Assembly: GCA_003353825.1 (NCBI GenBank)
Contig: PIVW01000006.1
Span: forward strand, 1-34,741
Length of the DNA: 34,741 nt
Direction of reading: 5' to 3'
Source: Chloroflexota bacterium
GTDB lineage: Bacteria; Chloroflexota; Anaerolineae; J102
A program made the position numbers and the translations under genes. Positions within the stretch are counted from its first letter, which is position 1; each line of letters opens with the position of its first letter. This document shows, in pieces, positions 25,428 through 34,652 of this stretch. Under the pieces are notes generated by a model, which had not been told where the DNA came from, ran no database searches, and was given only the letters and a program-made list of their open reading frames with translations.

Positions 25428-28331
25428 TTATAGAACTTTTGTTATTGCCAGAGGCTCATCTCGTTCAGCATTGGCCTCGACGATAGCCCCCTCGGATCCT
25501 AGCACGACCACATGGCCAGAGGAATTGAGACGGGTCAACACATCGGCAAACGCCTGGAAATCTGCGGCTGTGCTGCCCAGGACTTCGTCACGCAATTGCT
25601 GTCGTAACGCATCAGTCTCACCGATCAGATACCGCTGCATCGAGGCATTGCCCTTGGCGTCGGGTAACATGTAGGCATCGATCGTACCGATCACGCCGAT
25701 GATAGATTTGATTAGTTCATCTTCGTTCAGGTCGGTTGTTCGCAAGAAGTTCGCAGCGCCATCGTAATTGTCGAGCGTATCGAGCAGGTTGGGATCGCGG
25801 TAAGAAAGATAATTGAACACACCTGAACGCTGGTCGAAGACACAGAAGGCGCCGTAGGCCCCCCCTTGCATACGGATACGTTCCCAGAGCCAGGTCGTGC
25901 GTACGAAATTGGCAATGACGTGGATGGAACCATGCAGTTCGTAACCCAGATCGTAGAGATTCGTCCCCTTGCCCACATAATTGACTTGGGCAGGAATGGT
26001 GAGTCCCTCATTGCAAATGATCTCCCTCTGAGACCAATCGGCTGTCGTTACCGGCGGCGCCGGTAGCTTATCAACCAGCATCTGTATCTGAGAGTTCACC
26101 CCAGGCCAATGGTCAGCATCCAGCGTGACATTCCACAACATGGCTTCTCGATTGACGAGCAGAGATCGTACGGCCAGCAAGCGTTCGAGGACGCTCGACC
26201 AGTTGCTTTCCATCTCCTCTAGCAATTCGCGTAGGAAGAACAGATAACTGATCCCCCCCATTTGCTCTGACACCCAGCCGGCCTCATCAAAATGAGATCG
26301 CAATCGCCCGTTGATCACCGCATGCCCGGCCGGCAGCAAACTCGCTTCCTGCGATGCCTTTTCTTCTAATACGATCTGGCGGAAGCGTTCCTTGTCGTCA
26401 AATTCGGTAGTCAGCAACACATCGTGCAGAATGCTCAACAGGTCCTCTGCCTGTTCGACCATAGCCTTGCCGCGCAACATCAGCCAGGTAACCGCTTTGC
26501 CATCGCGAGCGCTGGCCGTAAGTGTGCTCGAGCTGATCCCTCCGGTTTTGCTGCCAATGCGCTGAGACAAGCTCACAAAGTCTTCACTCTCGGTACCCAT
26601 ATCCAGCAGCGCACGCGCAAAGAGCGAGACATAGGGGAGCAGTTCTGCGGGTACGACCTGCAAGTTCATACCCACATCCAAATAGGTAATGCCATTGGTG
26701 AAGATATCGTGAAAGAGGGTTTGGCTGCCGTTGTACTCAGATACATCTATAGGGATCTGCTTGTTCTCACGATCGAGATCTTCGAGTGTGAGCCTGGGGA
26801 TGGCTGCCAGCGCTTCCGGGGCATCAGGCGTTTGTTGAATCCGCAGTAACTCCTGGGCCTCGGCCATGATCGATTGCAGTTCGTCCTGGCTCATCGCAGC
26901 TTTGATCTGCGCCAGTCGGGCGGCTTCGTCCGCTTCCCATTGTGCCTGTAACTCGGTGTCTGGGGTCAGGATGAGAGTGGTGCGATGGGAATTGTGGAGA
27001 AAGTAGCGCTGGATTAAACCCTCGAAATAGCGTTCGCCCTTGTCGAGGTGCGATTTGATGGTATTGAGTGGGGTTTCGAAAGTGAGCAGTGCCAGCGGAT
27101 CGGCGTCGTAAATCCAACTGCTCAGCGCCCGCAGCCCCACAGCCAGACCGCGCGGAAAACCGCCGGTGTTGTTCTCACGCAGGGTAAACTCGATGGTGTT
27201 CATCGATGCTTGAATGGTGCGCCCATCGATGCCATCATCAGCCAGGCGCTGGAGTGTATCGAAGATCAAGGTCTCCACCGTGTCGATATCCTCGATCTCG
27301 ATGCCTTTCAGACCGGTCGAAAAATACATCTGGCGGATGTCGCTATCCAAACCGATGCCGACAACATCTTCGCCCAGGCCCGAGTCGACCAAGGCTTTGC
27401 GTAAAGGCGAGGCGGGCGTGCCTACAAGAATATGCCCAAGAATACTGAGCCCAAAATTGATCTCCGGATCAATCGATTCTGCCAGTGCCCAGTTGACCGT
27501 TATATAGGGCTTGGCGTCCTCGCCGGCGATAAATGGTTTTTCGATGCGTCGAGGTTGTTCGAAAGGTGAGTACAGGGGAATGGTCGAGTCAATGTCCAGG
27601 GGGTCGAAATCACTTAGCCAGCGGTTCAACAGGCGCAAACGTTCCTCGACGGGATCGTCCCCGTAAAAGAGGATACGGGCATTGCTGGGGTGATAATACC
27701 TGTCGTGAAAGTCTTTGAATTGCTCGTGTGTGAGATCAGGAATATGTCGGGGATCGCCACCGGCATCGAGACCGTAGACATGGCCCGGGAATAAGGACCA
27801 TTGAGAATTTCTGGACAACACATCTTCTGGTGAAGCATAATTCCCCTTCATCTCATTAAAGACAACGCCTTTATAGCTAAGAGGTTCTTCGATATCATCC
27901 AGTTCATAATGCCAACCTTCCTGGTGGAAGGTGTGTTCAGATAGCAGGGGGTAAAAAACAGCGTCAAGATAAACATCGATGAGATTATAAAAATCCTGTA
28001 GATTCTGGCTGGCCAGAGGGTAGGTCGTCCAGTCGGAAGAGGTAAAGGCGTTGACAAAGGTCTTGAGTGAGCCTTTGATCAACTCGATAAAGGGTTCTTT
28101 GACCGGATATTTACGAGATCCTGCCAGGGCAGCGTGCTCCAGAATATGGGAGACGCCTGTCGAATCGGCCGGGGGCGTGCGGAAGGTGATATTGAAGCAC
28201 TTGTTCTCGTCGTCATTTTCCAACGATAAGAGTTCAGCGCCTGTTTTAATGTGGCGAAAGAAACGAGCGTGCGTGTTCAGTTCGGAAATATCTTGTTCTT
28301 GAATCAGTTCAAAGCCGTGCTGGATTGCCAT
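25428..28331 (-). CDS. M16C metalloprotease (presequence protease type)
   Basis: A 967-residue zinc peptidase of the M16C/PreP family, the usual length. The inverted zinc motif HILEH is at residues 62-66, followed by ELIKGSLKTFVNAFTSSDWT and GVVFNEMKGNYASPED with the distal Glu. The four-domain clamshell layout is supported by the peptidase_M16C-associated region (about 480-720). PreP enzymes degrade short peptides inside a closed chamber. ATG at 28331 has GGAG upstream; the four extra codons to 28343 are unlikely. It is divergent from an M3 oligopeptidase, so two peptide-scavenging enzymes share a 480-base promoter region. Confidence 0.93.
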   Translation of the reverse strand: MAIQHGFELIQEQDISELNTHARFFRHIKTGAELLSLENDDENKCFNITFRTPPADSTGVSHILEHAALAGSRKYPVKEPFIELIKGSLKTFVNAFTSSDWTTYPLASQNLQDFYNLIDVYLDAVFYPLLSEHTFHQEGWHYELDDIEEPLSYKGVVFNEMKGNYASPEDVLSRNSQWSLFPGHVYGLDAGGDPRHIPDLTHEQFKDFHDRYYHPSNARILFYGDDPVEERLRLLNRWLSDFDPLDIDSTIPLYSPFEQPRRIEKPFIAGEDAKPYITVNWALAESIDPEINFGLSILGHILVGTPASPLRKALVDSGLGEDVVGIGLDSDIRQMYFSTGLKGIEIEDIDTVETLIFDTLQRLADDGIDGRTIQASMNTIEFTLRENNTGGFPRGLAVGLRALSSWIYDADPLALLTFETPLNTIKSHLDKGERYFEGLIQRYFLHNSHRTTLILTPDTELQAQWEADEAARLAQIKAAMSQDELQSIMAEAQELLRIQQTPDAPEALAAIPRLTLEDLDRENKQIPIDVSEYNGSQTLFHDIFTNGITYLDVGMNLQVVPAELLPYVSLFARALLDMGTESEDFVSLSQRIGSKTGGISSSTLTASARDGKAVTWLMLRGKAMVEQAEDLLSILHDVLLTTEFDDKERFRQIVLEEKASQEASLLPAGHAVINGRLRSHFDEAGWVSEQMGGISYLFFLRELLEEMESNWSSVLERLLAVRSLLVNREAMLWNVTLDADHWPGVNSQIQMLVDKLPAPPVTTADWSQREIICNEGLTIPAQVNYVGKGTNLYDLGYELHGSIHVIANFVRTTWLWERIRMQGGAYGAFCVFDQRSGVFNYLSYRDPNLLDTLDNYDGAANFLRTTDLNEDELIKSIIGVIGTIDAYMLPDAKGNASMQRYLIGETDALRQQLRDEVLGSTAADFQAFADVLTRLNSSGHVVVLGSEGAIVEANAERDEPLAITKVL

Positions 28332-28600
28332 GCGAATCTCCAAAAAGTGTTCTATAGTGGTTCAACAGGATTTCGTGGGGTCCTAGAAAAACACGAGGTG
28401 CGTATTGCGTGTTACGTGATGTTTGTGCTAATGAACCACGCCTTTCAAGTAGGTACCGCGCAAATTCCGAAAGAGTCTCTATCATTTAATCCTGGCATTA
28501 TACCACTGTCTGGTTGTCTTGCAGCAGGGTTCCATCCAAAGAGTTTGCGCATCTGTTGCAGCCATGCTATGTTGAAATGCTACCGCTACAATGCATTATT

Positions 28601-28634
28601 ACGCACCAAACGACCACGCGACCACGCGACCAAC
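28601..28634. repeat. Short tandem repeat of 8-bp unit ACGCGACC
   Basis: The unit ACGCGACC and its variant ACGACCAA are repeated about four times. The same unit recurs 60 bases later. Confidence 0.75.
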
Positions 28635-28695
28635 CGGCAAAACACTCAACAGCTAACAGTCAACAATTAACAATCAACGACTAACTTCCGCTTCA

Positions 28696-28760
28696 TACCA
28701 CGCGACCAAACGACCAAACGACTACGCGACTACGCGACCACGCGACCACGCGACCACGCA
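28696..28760. repeat. Longer tandem repeat of 8-bp unit (ACGCGACC / ACGACCAA / ACGCGACT)
   Basis: About eight imperfect copies of the 8-mer in a row, from CCACGCGACC to CGCGACCACGC, ending 50 bases before the M3 peptidase start codon. Such arrays are prone to slippage and copy-number change. Confidence 0.85.
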
Positions 28761-28810
28761 TCCCTGATATCGTCTCAAATCCCCTTATTCACAAATCCCT
28801 CTAAGTCCTC

Positions 28811-30619
28811 ATGGCTACCACAACCCAACCTCCCCAAACTATATTTGAACAGACCCGCTGGCGTCTCGACGATCTCTTTCCCGGCCCCGACAGCTCCGAT
28901 CTGCTAGCCTCTTTTGAAGAACTCGACACCATGGTGGCTGACTTTGAAACCATGCGCGATTATCTTACGCCTGATATCAGTACGGGCGCGTTTCTGAACA
29001 TTATCAGCCGTTATGAAGCGATTACACATGAACTATATCGTCTCTATGGATTTGCGGGTCTTTGGTTCAGCGAAGATACACAAAACCAGGCGGCGTTGAG
29101 CTTGCAAGCGCGCGTCGAACAGACGGTTGCCACACTAACCAATCGCACTCTCTTTTTCAACTTGTGGTGGAAAGGGCTTGAGGACGAAGATGCTGATCGG
29201 CTTCAGGAAGAGGCCGGGGACTACCATTACTGGTTGGAAAAAATGCGGCATTTCAAGCCTCACACGCTGACCGAAGCAGAAGAAAAGATCATCAATATCA
29301 AGGATGTCACCGGCGCCAGTGCCATAAACACCCTGTACGACGCCATTACCAACCGCTATGTCTTTAAGATCGAAGTTGACGGTGAAATCAAGGAGATGAC
29401 CCGGGGCGAGTTGATGGTCCTCGCCCGCCATGCTGATCCCGAGCAGCGGGCGGCGACTTACCAGGAACTCTATCGTGTCTACGGTAAAGATGCCCCGATT
29501 TTGGGTCAGATGTACCAGACCCTGGTGCGTGACTGGCGCAACGAACAGGTGGACTTACGCCATTTTGAAACCCCCATCGCCGTACGCAACCTCAGTAACG
29601 ACATCCCTAATGACATCGTCGATACGTTGCTGGATGTAGCGCGAGATAATGCGGGCATATTCCAACGATTTTTCAAACTCAAAGCGCGCTGGATTGGCGT
29701 CGAGCGCCTGCACCGATACGATATCTACGCGCCGGTCACTGAGTCTGACAAAACCTACACCTTTGCCGAAGCCGAGGCCATGGTGTTCGATGCATTTAGC
29801 GAGTTCTCACCTGGAATCGCCGACATGGCCCGCACCGTGTTCTTGGATCATCATGTCGATAGCGAGGTGCGTAAGGGCAAGCGAGGTGGCGCCTTTTGTT
29901 GGTCGGTAGCGCCAGAGCTTTCACCCTGGGTGATGCTAAACTATCAGGGACGCGCTAATGACGTTTCTACCATGGCACACGAGTTGGGCCATGCTGTCCA
30001 TGATATCCTGGCGCGAGATCACCCCATGCTTACCTACCACCCGACCTTACCCCTGGCCGAAACCGCCTCAACCTTTGCCGAAATGCTCCTGGTTGATCGC
30101 ATGCTGACGGAAGAACAGGATGAGAGCGTGCGGCGTGATATCCTCTTCACGCAAATGGATGATAACTATGCGACCATCATGCGCCAGGTCTACTTCGCAC
30201 TGTTCGAGCGCACCGCCCACGATATGATCCAGCAAAACGCGTCGGTGGATGAGTTGTCTGACGCCTATATGGCAAATCTGTCCGAGCAGTTTGGCGATGC
30301 CGTCGACTTAAACGACGAATTACGCCACGAGTGGGTATCGATCCCACACATTTATCACGTGCCGTTTTATGTTTACGCTTACGCATTTGGGCAGCTATTG
30401 GTGCTCGCTCTCTATCAACAGTTCAAAGCCGAGGGCGAGTCCTTCAAGTCCCGCTATTTGGGCATCCTCGCGGCCGGCGGTTCCGCAGCGCCTGTCGATA
30501 TCCTGGCCCAGGCCGGGATCGATATCCACCAGCGCTCCTTCTGGCAAGGCGGTTTCGATATATTATACAATTGGGTCGACCAACTACAAGCCATTCCCAT
30601 TCCCTCAGCAGACGAGTAA
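28811..30619 (+). CDS. pepF: M3 family oligoendopeptidase F
   Basis: A 602-residue cytosolic zinc oligopeptidase. The metal motif HELGH is at residues 390-394 in VSTMAHELGHAVHD, and the third ligand Glu lies in LPLAETASTFAEMLL. The N-terminus WRLDDLFPGPDSSDLLASFE and the region KRGGAFCWSVAPELSPWVML are also typical of the PepF/M3B group. It degrades short peptides. ATG at 28811 is the first in frame; no strong ribosome site is seen. ribA begins 5 bases after its stop, so they are probably co-transcribed. Confidence 0.95.
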   Translation: MATTTQPPQTIFEQTRWRLDDLFPGPDSSDLLASFEELDTMVADFETMRDYLTPDISTGAFLNIISRYEAITHELYRLYGFAGLWFSEDTQNQAALSLQARVEQTVATLTNRTLFFNLWWKGLEDEDADRLQEEAGDYHYWLEKMRHFKPHTLTEAEEKIINIKDVTGASAINTLYDAITNRYVFKIEVDGEIKEMTRGELMVLARHADPEQRAATYQELYRVYGKDAPILGQMYQTLVRDWRNEQVDLRHFETPIAVRNLSNDIPNDIVDTLLDVARDNAGIFQRFFKLKARWIGVERLHRYDIYAPVTESDKTYTFAEAEAMVFDAFSEFSPGIADMARTVFLDHHVDSEVRKGKRGGAFCWSVAPELSPWVMLNYQGRANDVSTMAHELGHAVHDILARDHPMLTYHPTLPLAETASTFAEMLLVDRMLTEEQDESVRRDILFTQMDDNYATIMRQVYFALFERTAHDMIQQNASVDELSDAYMANLSEQFGDAVDLNDELRHEWVSIPHIYHVPFYVYAYAFGQLLVLALYQQFKAEGESFKSRYLGILAAGGSAAPVDILAQAGIDIHQRSFWQGGFDILYNWVDQLQAIPIPSADE

Positions 30620-30624
30620 AAAGG

Positions 30625-31233
30625 GTGGAATCAACCGCCATCGTAGTGCAACAACTTACCTGCTCTCGTATCCCCACCGACGCGGGCATCTTTCAATTGT
30701 GCCTCTACGCCAACACACAGGATGACAAAGAACATCTGGCATTGGTGAGAGAGGTGGTCCAAGAGGGGGAAGATGTGCTGGTACGGGTGCACTCCGAGTG
30801 CTTCACCGGTGATGTCCTGGGCTCGTTACGCTGCGATTGCGGTGAACAACTAGCGCTTGCCATGCAAATGATCGCCGCTGAAGAGCGAGGGGCGATCATC
30901 TACTTGCGGCAAGAAGGACGAGGGATCGGGCTGTTTAGCAAACTCAAAGCTTATAACTTGCAGGATGAAGGGTATGATACCGTCGATGCCAATCTCGAAT
31001 TGGGGCATCAGGCCGATGAGCGAGACTACAGCATTGCCGCTGCCATTCTCTTTGACCTGGGGATCGTTTCGGCGCGACTCATGACCAACATCCCGCACAA
31101 GATCAAGCGGCTGCGAGAACTGGGCATCATTATCAGCGTCCGAGTGCCCCTGCCGGTAACCGTGACGTCCGAGAATGAGCGCTATCTGCAGACCAAGGCG
31201 CAGCGCATGAACCACCTGTTTGATTTGAAGTGA
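30625..31233 (+). CDS. ribA: GTP cyclohydrolase II
   Basis: Stand-alone RibA, about 202 residues. It opens GTP and removes formate and pyrophosphate, the first step of riboflavin synthesis. The zinc ligands are Cys59, Cys70 and Cys72 in HSECFTGDVLGSLRCDCGEQ; the nucleotide site is LRQEGRGIGLFSKLKAYNLQ. DYSIAAAILFDLGI and LMTNIPHKIKRL complete the family pattern. The start is taken as GTG 30625, just after the pepF stop, with AAAAGG abutting it; the exact start is uncertain. No other rib genes are in the window, and the usual RibB fusion partner is absent. Confidence 0.92.
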   Translation: MESTAIVVQQLTCSRIPTDAGIFQLCLYANTQDDKEHLALVREVVQEGEDVLVRVHSECFTGDVLGSLRCDCGEQLALAMQMIAAEERGAIIYLRQEGRGIGLFSKLKAYNLQDEGYDTVDANLELGHQADERDYSIAAAILFDLGIVSARLMTNIPHKIKRLRELGIIISVRVPLPVTVTSENERYLQTKAQRMNHLFDLK

Positions 31234-31329
31234 GAGGGCGATTTAGAGCTAGCAAGTCACCTAAATGTCAACACGGCCTAGCAGTTTGTCGGAGAAGTCA
31301 GAATTCATGGAAAGACCTAAAGATAGCGT

Positions 31330-31345
31330 AGACTTGTCTATATTT
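31330..31345 (+). repeat. 16-bp direct repeat, copy 1 (possible operator)
   Basis: AGACTTGTCTATATTT. The first ten bases form a short dyad (AGAC-TT-GTCT). It recurs exactly at 31492-31507, 162 bases on. Confidence 0.6.
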
Positions 31346-31491
31346 TGTATTAGGCAACATCACTTTGAACAAGTCGTCTCGCCCGATGGTCAGTATAAAC
31401 ATCGCCAATTACCGGGGTTTCATTGAGGAAAGCGCCCGCAACCGGCGATGTTAGCCCTGCATTCAGTGTTCAACCTCTCGCTGACCAATAC

Positions 31492-31507
31492 AGACTTGTC
31501 TATATTT
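31492..31507 (+). repeat. 16-bp direct repeat, copy 2 (possible operator)
   Basis: Second exact copy of AGACTTGTCTATATTT, about 60-75 bases before the sulfotransferase start codon, a usual place for a promoter or regulator site. Confidence 0.6.
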
Positions 31508-31565
31508 GCTTCAACTCAGACAGTTGGGGTATATCGACTGAATTCGGTTGTCACAGTCGAAGGCT

Positions 31566-32438
31566 ATGCCAGCTACGAACATGACTGAACAAGATTATCC
31601 TTTCATCTATATTTCTTCACTCAATCGCACTGGATCTACGGTTCTCGCTGAAGCACTTACACTCATCCCCTTCGCATTCATTTTTCGAGAACCACACCTG
31701 GGGAAGAACTACTTCGCTTTGCAAGATAGAGACGTCGAGATGTTACGCCAGTACGATATCGATTTGTATGAGTTTACCCTCTACCGACTACCCTTTGCAT
31801 TTGTCAATAGACGACTACGATGGCTTGGTTATCGACAGGATTATATCGTTCGTGAATTCAAACAGAAGCTTCTTCCAGAACTACAGCAACACATCAAACA
31901 AATAGGCGTCAAAGAAATCAAACACATGGGCTGGCAAAACTATGCACAGCATTTTCCGAATATGAGAGTTGTCATGACCGGACGAGATCCCCGTGATATT
32001 TACCTCTCGATGTACTACAAATGGAAGAATGGTACACTGCATTGGCACAAGCCATTTACACCTCACACAGTAGCGGAAGAACTGAATATAGAATTCAAGC
32101 ACCAGATGGCTCAACACAAGAATACCGACTGCATTTGTATAACCTATGAAGAGCTATGCCTGGATCCCTCTGTCATCGACAAAATCCGGGAATTTGTCTG
32201 TAGCCCCATCCCTCGTGTAGGCGAAATTGGTGCATTTGTTGCTACACACCCAAAGCGCGTCGATGAATTCCAGATCCACGGCAGTAGTATCACAACACAA
32301 CGGGTAAAGCGTTGGCAAACAGAAACGAACAAACATCTTGTCGAGGAAGCCCACCAAGTATGGAATCTTATGTCCGATTACTGTGTTTTCTGGGGTTATG
32401 AAGCGCAATCGCTGGACGGTATTCGCCGGCTAAGGTAA
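31566..32438 (+). CDS. Sulfotransferase family protein
   Basis: A 290-residue PAPS-dependent sulfotransferase. The 5'-phosphosulfate loop is YISSLNRTGSTVLAEAL (residues 15-31). The 3'-phosphate-binding segment is VVMTGRDPRDIYLSMYYKW, with the Arg and Ser that contact PAPS. CITYEELCLDP follows as in related enzymes. It probably sulfates a glycan or a lipid, inferred from the downstream phosphatase-like and glycosyltransferase genes. ATG at 31566 has AAGG just upstream; TTG at 31548 is an alternative. Lower GC than the genes to its left suggests a region exchanged more recently. Confidence 0.88.
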   Translation: MPATNMTEQDYPFIYISSLNRTGSTVLAEALTLIPFAFIFREPHLGKNYFALQDRDVEMLRQYDIDLYEFTLYRLPFAFVNRRLRWLGYRQDYIVREFKQKLLPELQQHIKQIGVKEIKHMGWQNYAQHFPNMRVVMTGRDPRDIYLSMYYKWKNGTLHWHKPFTPHTVAEELNIEFKHQMAQHKNTDCICITYEELCLDPSVIDKIREFVCSPIPRVGEIGAFVATHPKRVDEFQIHGSSITTQRVKRWQTETNKHLVEEAHQVWNLMSDYCVFWGYEAQSLDGIRRLR

Positions 32439-32662
32439 ACTTTCACGATATCATGTCATGTAAACTTGTCATTGGCCTGGAGGGAGCATCACCCCTCCTC
32501 GGACTCAGGAATCGCCAAAGGGACTCTTGCAAGTTAACGCCGGCGAAATCGTCCAGCCGAAAGGTACGCACTGAATGAGAACTGCCGGAAAGCGCAGGTA
32601 TTGGTCGAACTGATGTTGGCATATAGCACATTATGGGTTAAATGAAGTTGGTGAATCATTCT

Positions 32663-32932
32663 ATGAATACACAAAAGGAGCGTACCATCCATCCAGTTCA
32701 AGCCATAAGCCATGCTGGTATCAGCTCTGATTCATTGGATGTATGGCAGCAACGACTGCCGCCAATAGACATCAGCTTGATCGAGGCTTGCTGCATGGCC
32801 GAAATGAAGCGGCAGGGGTATCAGCTTTCCAATCCCACTGTATCGGGGGCGGCGCTGCGTGGGCGCATACTGTTGGAAAGAAATCGCTATGCCGCTATAC
32901 AGACTGCACGAAGGCTGAAATATCGTCGCTGA
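32663..32932 (+). CDS. Small unknown protein between sulfotransferase and phosphatase
   Basis: An 89-residue protein (96 if the ATG at 32642 is used). I do not recognise it. The middle is helical, IDISLIEACCMAEMKRQGYQ, and the C-terminus is Arg-rich, ending RYAAIQTARRLKYRR. It has no signal or membrane segment. ATG at 32663 is preferred because GGTGA lies 8 bases upstream. It ends 34 bases before the next gene on the same strand, so it is probably in the same transcript. It could be a small adaptor for its neighbours or a chance frame; the long overlap-free frame and position favour a real gene. Confidence 0.5.
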   Translation: MNTQKERTIHPVQAISHAGISSDSLDVWQQRLPPIDISLIEACCMAEMKRQGYQLSNPTVSGAALRGRILLERNRYAAIQTARRLKYRR

Positions 32933-32966
32933 AAGATCGAGAGACAACAAGAAAGGTACGAGAGCA

Positions 32967-34652
32967 TTGAAACGGATACTGATCATTGGTTTAGATGGCG
33001 CCTCGCCTGCTCTGGTTGAGCAATGGCGAGATTCCTTGCCCCACCTGTCACAACTGAAGAGCGAGGGAAGCAGCGGGAATTTAGAGAGCATCGTCCCGCC
33101 TCGTTCGGTTCCGGCCTGGTATTGCTTTGTCACCGGCATGAATCCAGCCAAAATTGGGGTCTTTGGCTTTAGCCAGCGACGACCGGGCACCTATGATTAT
33201 ACCTTTGCCAATTTTAGCTACTGTCAGGCCCTTCCTTTTTGGGATCAGCTTAACCGGCATGGTCTTGAAACTGGCATCCTGCATGTGCCCGGCACATTCC
33301 CCCCCCGTCGGGTCGATAGCTTCCTCGTTTCTGGTTGGCCTGCTCCGACGAATACGGGCAATCTTACTTATACGCATCCCCACAATCTTAGCCGTGCAAT
33401 TGATGAGCAACTATCCCAGCCGTTTGAATTCCTTAGCCCTCTATCCATAAAAAATGAGAACGATGCTGAAGCTCTCAGTGACCGCTTGCGAATCTTAGCG
33501 ATGCATAGCGACATTGCCGATACGTTGCTTAGCGAAAAACCATGGCAAGTGGCTTTGGTTGTGCTTAGTCCTCTGGATCGCGCGAGTCACCAATACTGGC
33601 GTCACATGGACTCGGATCACCCTCAGTACACCGAGGAACTCAACGCAGCATTTGGCGGGAGCTTGAAGGAGATGTACAAGGCTTGTGATTTGCAAGTAGG
33701 TCGATTGTTGGAAAATCTGGATGATGAGGATTGGGTTTTTATCGTTTCCGACCATGGTTTTGGACCCAACCACCGGATTTTCTACATAAACGAATGGCTC
33801 AAACAAGAGGGCTATTTGCATTTCAAGGCAGACCGTACTGAATCAGGCGCTGATCGAAAGACAAGTCTTATTGGTCGGCTTGCCAGTCCCCTATTCAAGT
33901 TCAATGATACCTCGCCAGCGTTCCGCCGATTGGTCGATCCGCTCAAAAAGCGGGCGCTTTCCAACCTTCTTCGCGACGAATACGTTCGTGCTAAAGAACA
34001 TGGTTTGGTGCCTTTGAACCATCTGCCGGTTGATTGGACGAAGACCCGTGTTTACTGTCCCGATGAATCCAGCATCTATCTAAACTTGCAAGGACGTGAT
34101 CCTCAAGGCATTGTGCAGCCTGGGCTGGAGGTAGAACAGTTGCTTACCGAACTGGAAGAAAAGCTTAGGACGATCCCCGATCCTGTGACCGGTCAGCCTG
34201 TCCCTATACACATCGTACGAAAAAAAGAGGTCTATTCAGGTCCCTATTTAGCAGACGCTCCCGATTTGATCATGGCAATGGATCATTACCGTACGGAGGT
34301 CATGGCCGAAATGGGCCCTGGGCTGCTCTTCGACTTAGAGCCAGACCGCAATGGCACTCATACACCTGAAGGCTTATTCATTGCTAAAGGCCCCGCCATC
34401 CCGCCAGGAGTTCAGTTCGATGCCGGACTGATGGACATCGCCCCAACGGTGCTCCACATCGCCGGCGTTCCTATCCCTGCACAAACCGATGGCCGGGTTC
34501 TAACTAATCTATTTGAGGAGGGGTCTGAGCTCAGGAATCAGTCCGATGTTTTTGAATCAACAGGTTTGAGTCAAGAAGATGTCGAGGCCTTTACGGATGA
34601 AGATCAGGCGCAAGTCGAAGAACAACTGCGAAGATTGGGCTATTTGGCATGA
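32967..34652 (+). CDS. Alkaline-phosphatase-superfamily phosphodiesterase/nucleotide pyrophosphatase-like protein
   Basis: A 561-residue metallohydrolase of the type I phosphodiesterase group. The metal Asp10 is in RILIIGLDGASPALVE; the nucleophile region is VPPRSVPAWYCFVTG (candidate Ser47). Further metal ligands are in LDRASHQYWRHMD and VFIVSDHGFGPNH, and near the end NGTHTPEGLFIAKGP. The last stretch, MDIAPTVLHIAGVPIPAQTD, is typical of sulfatase/phosphodiesterase relatives. In such clusters these proteins often act on glycan or lipid phosphates, which is inference here. The start is TTG at 32967, with AAGGT 12 bases upstream. The next gene overlaps its stop by four bases (ATGA). Confidence 0.88.
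   Translation: MKRILIIGLDGASPALVEQWRDSLPHLSQLKSEGSSGNLESIVPPRSVPAWYCFVTGMNPAKIGVFGFSQRRPGTYDYTFANFSYCQALPFWDQLNRHGLETGILHVPGTFPPRRVDSFLVSGWPAPTNTGNLTYTHPHNLSRAIDEQLSQPFEFLSPLSIKNENDAEALSDRLRILAMHSDIADTLLSEKPWQVALVVLSPLDRASHQYWRHMDSDHPQYTEELNAAFGGSLKEMYKACDLQVGRLLENLDDEDWVFIVSDHGFGPNHRIFYINEWLKQEGYLHFKADRTESGADRKTSLIGRLASPLFKFNDTSPAFRRLVDPLKKRALSNLLRDEYVRAKEHGLVPLNHLPVDWTKTRVYCPDESSIYLNLQGRDPQGIVQPGLEVEQLLTELEEKLRTIPDPVTGQPVPIHIVRKKEVYSGPYLADAPDLIMAMDHYRTEVMAEMGPGLLFDLEPDRNGTHTPEGLFIAKGPAIPPGVQFDAGLMDIAPTVLHIAGVPIPAQTDGRVLTNLFEEGSELRNQSDVFESTGLSQEDVEAFTDEDQAQVEEQLRRLGYLA

Larger units (their letters stand above)
28332..28810. other. Divergent intergenic region between M16C and M3 peptidases
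   Basis: About 480 bases with no convincing gene. The left half is ordinary sequence; the right half is dominated by short tandem repeats (28601-28634 and 28696-28760) and an AT-rich ACAATTAACAATCAAC-type patch near 28650-28680. Confidence 0.5.
31234..31565. other. Intergenic region upstream of the sulfotransferase
   Basis: About 330 bases with no convincing gene. It holds two copies of a 16-bp sequence, AGACTTGTCTATATTT, listed separately. It probably contains the promoter of the rightward glycan-type gene group. Confidence 0.4.

Noticed and set aside
30331..30624. Upstream extension of the ribA frame inside the M3 peptidase gene
   Set aside because: It overlaps well-conserved peptidase sequence and the translated residues are Arg/Ser-rich shadow; RibA homology starts near 30640.
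32479..32498. GGAGGG/CCCTCC hairpin as terminator of the sulfotransferase gene
   Set aside because: Only six base pairs and no T-tract follows; too weak to call.
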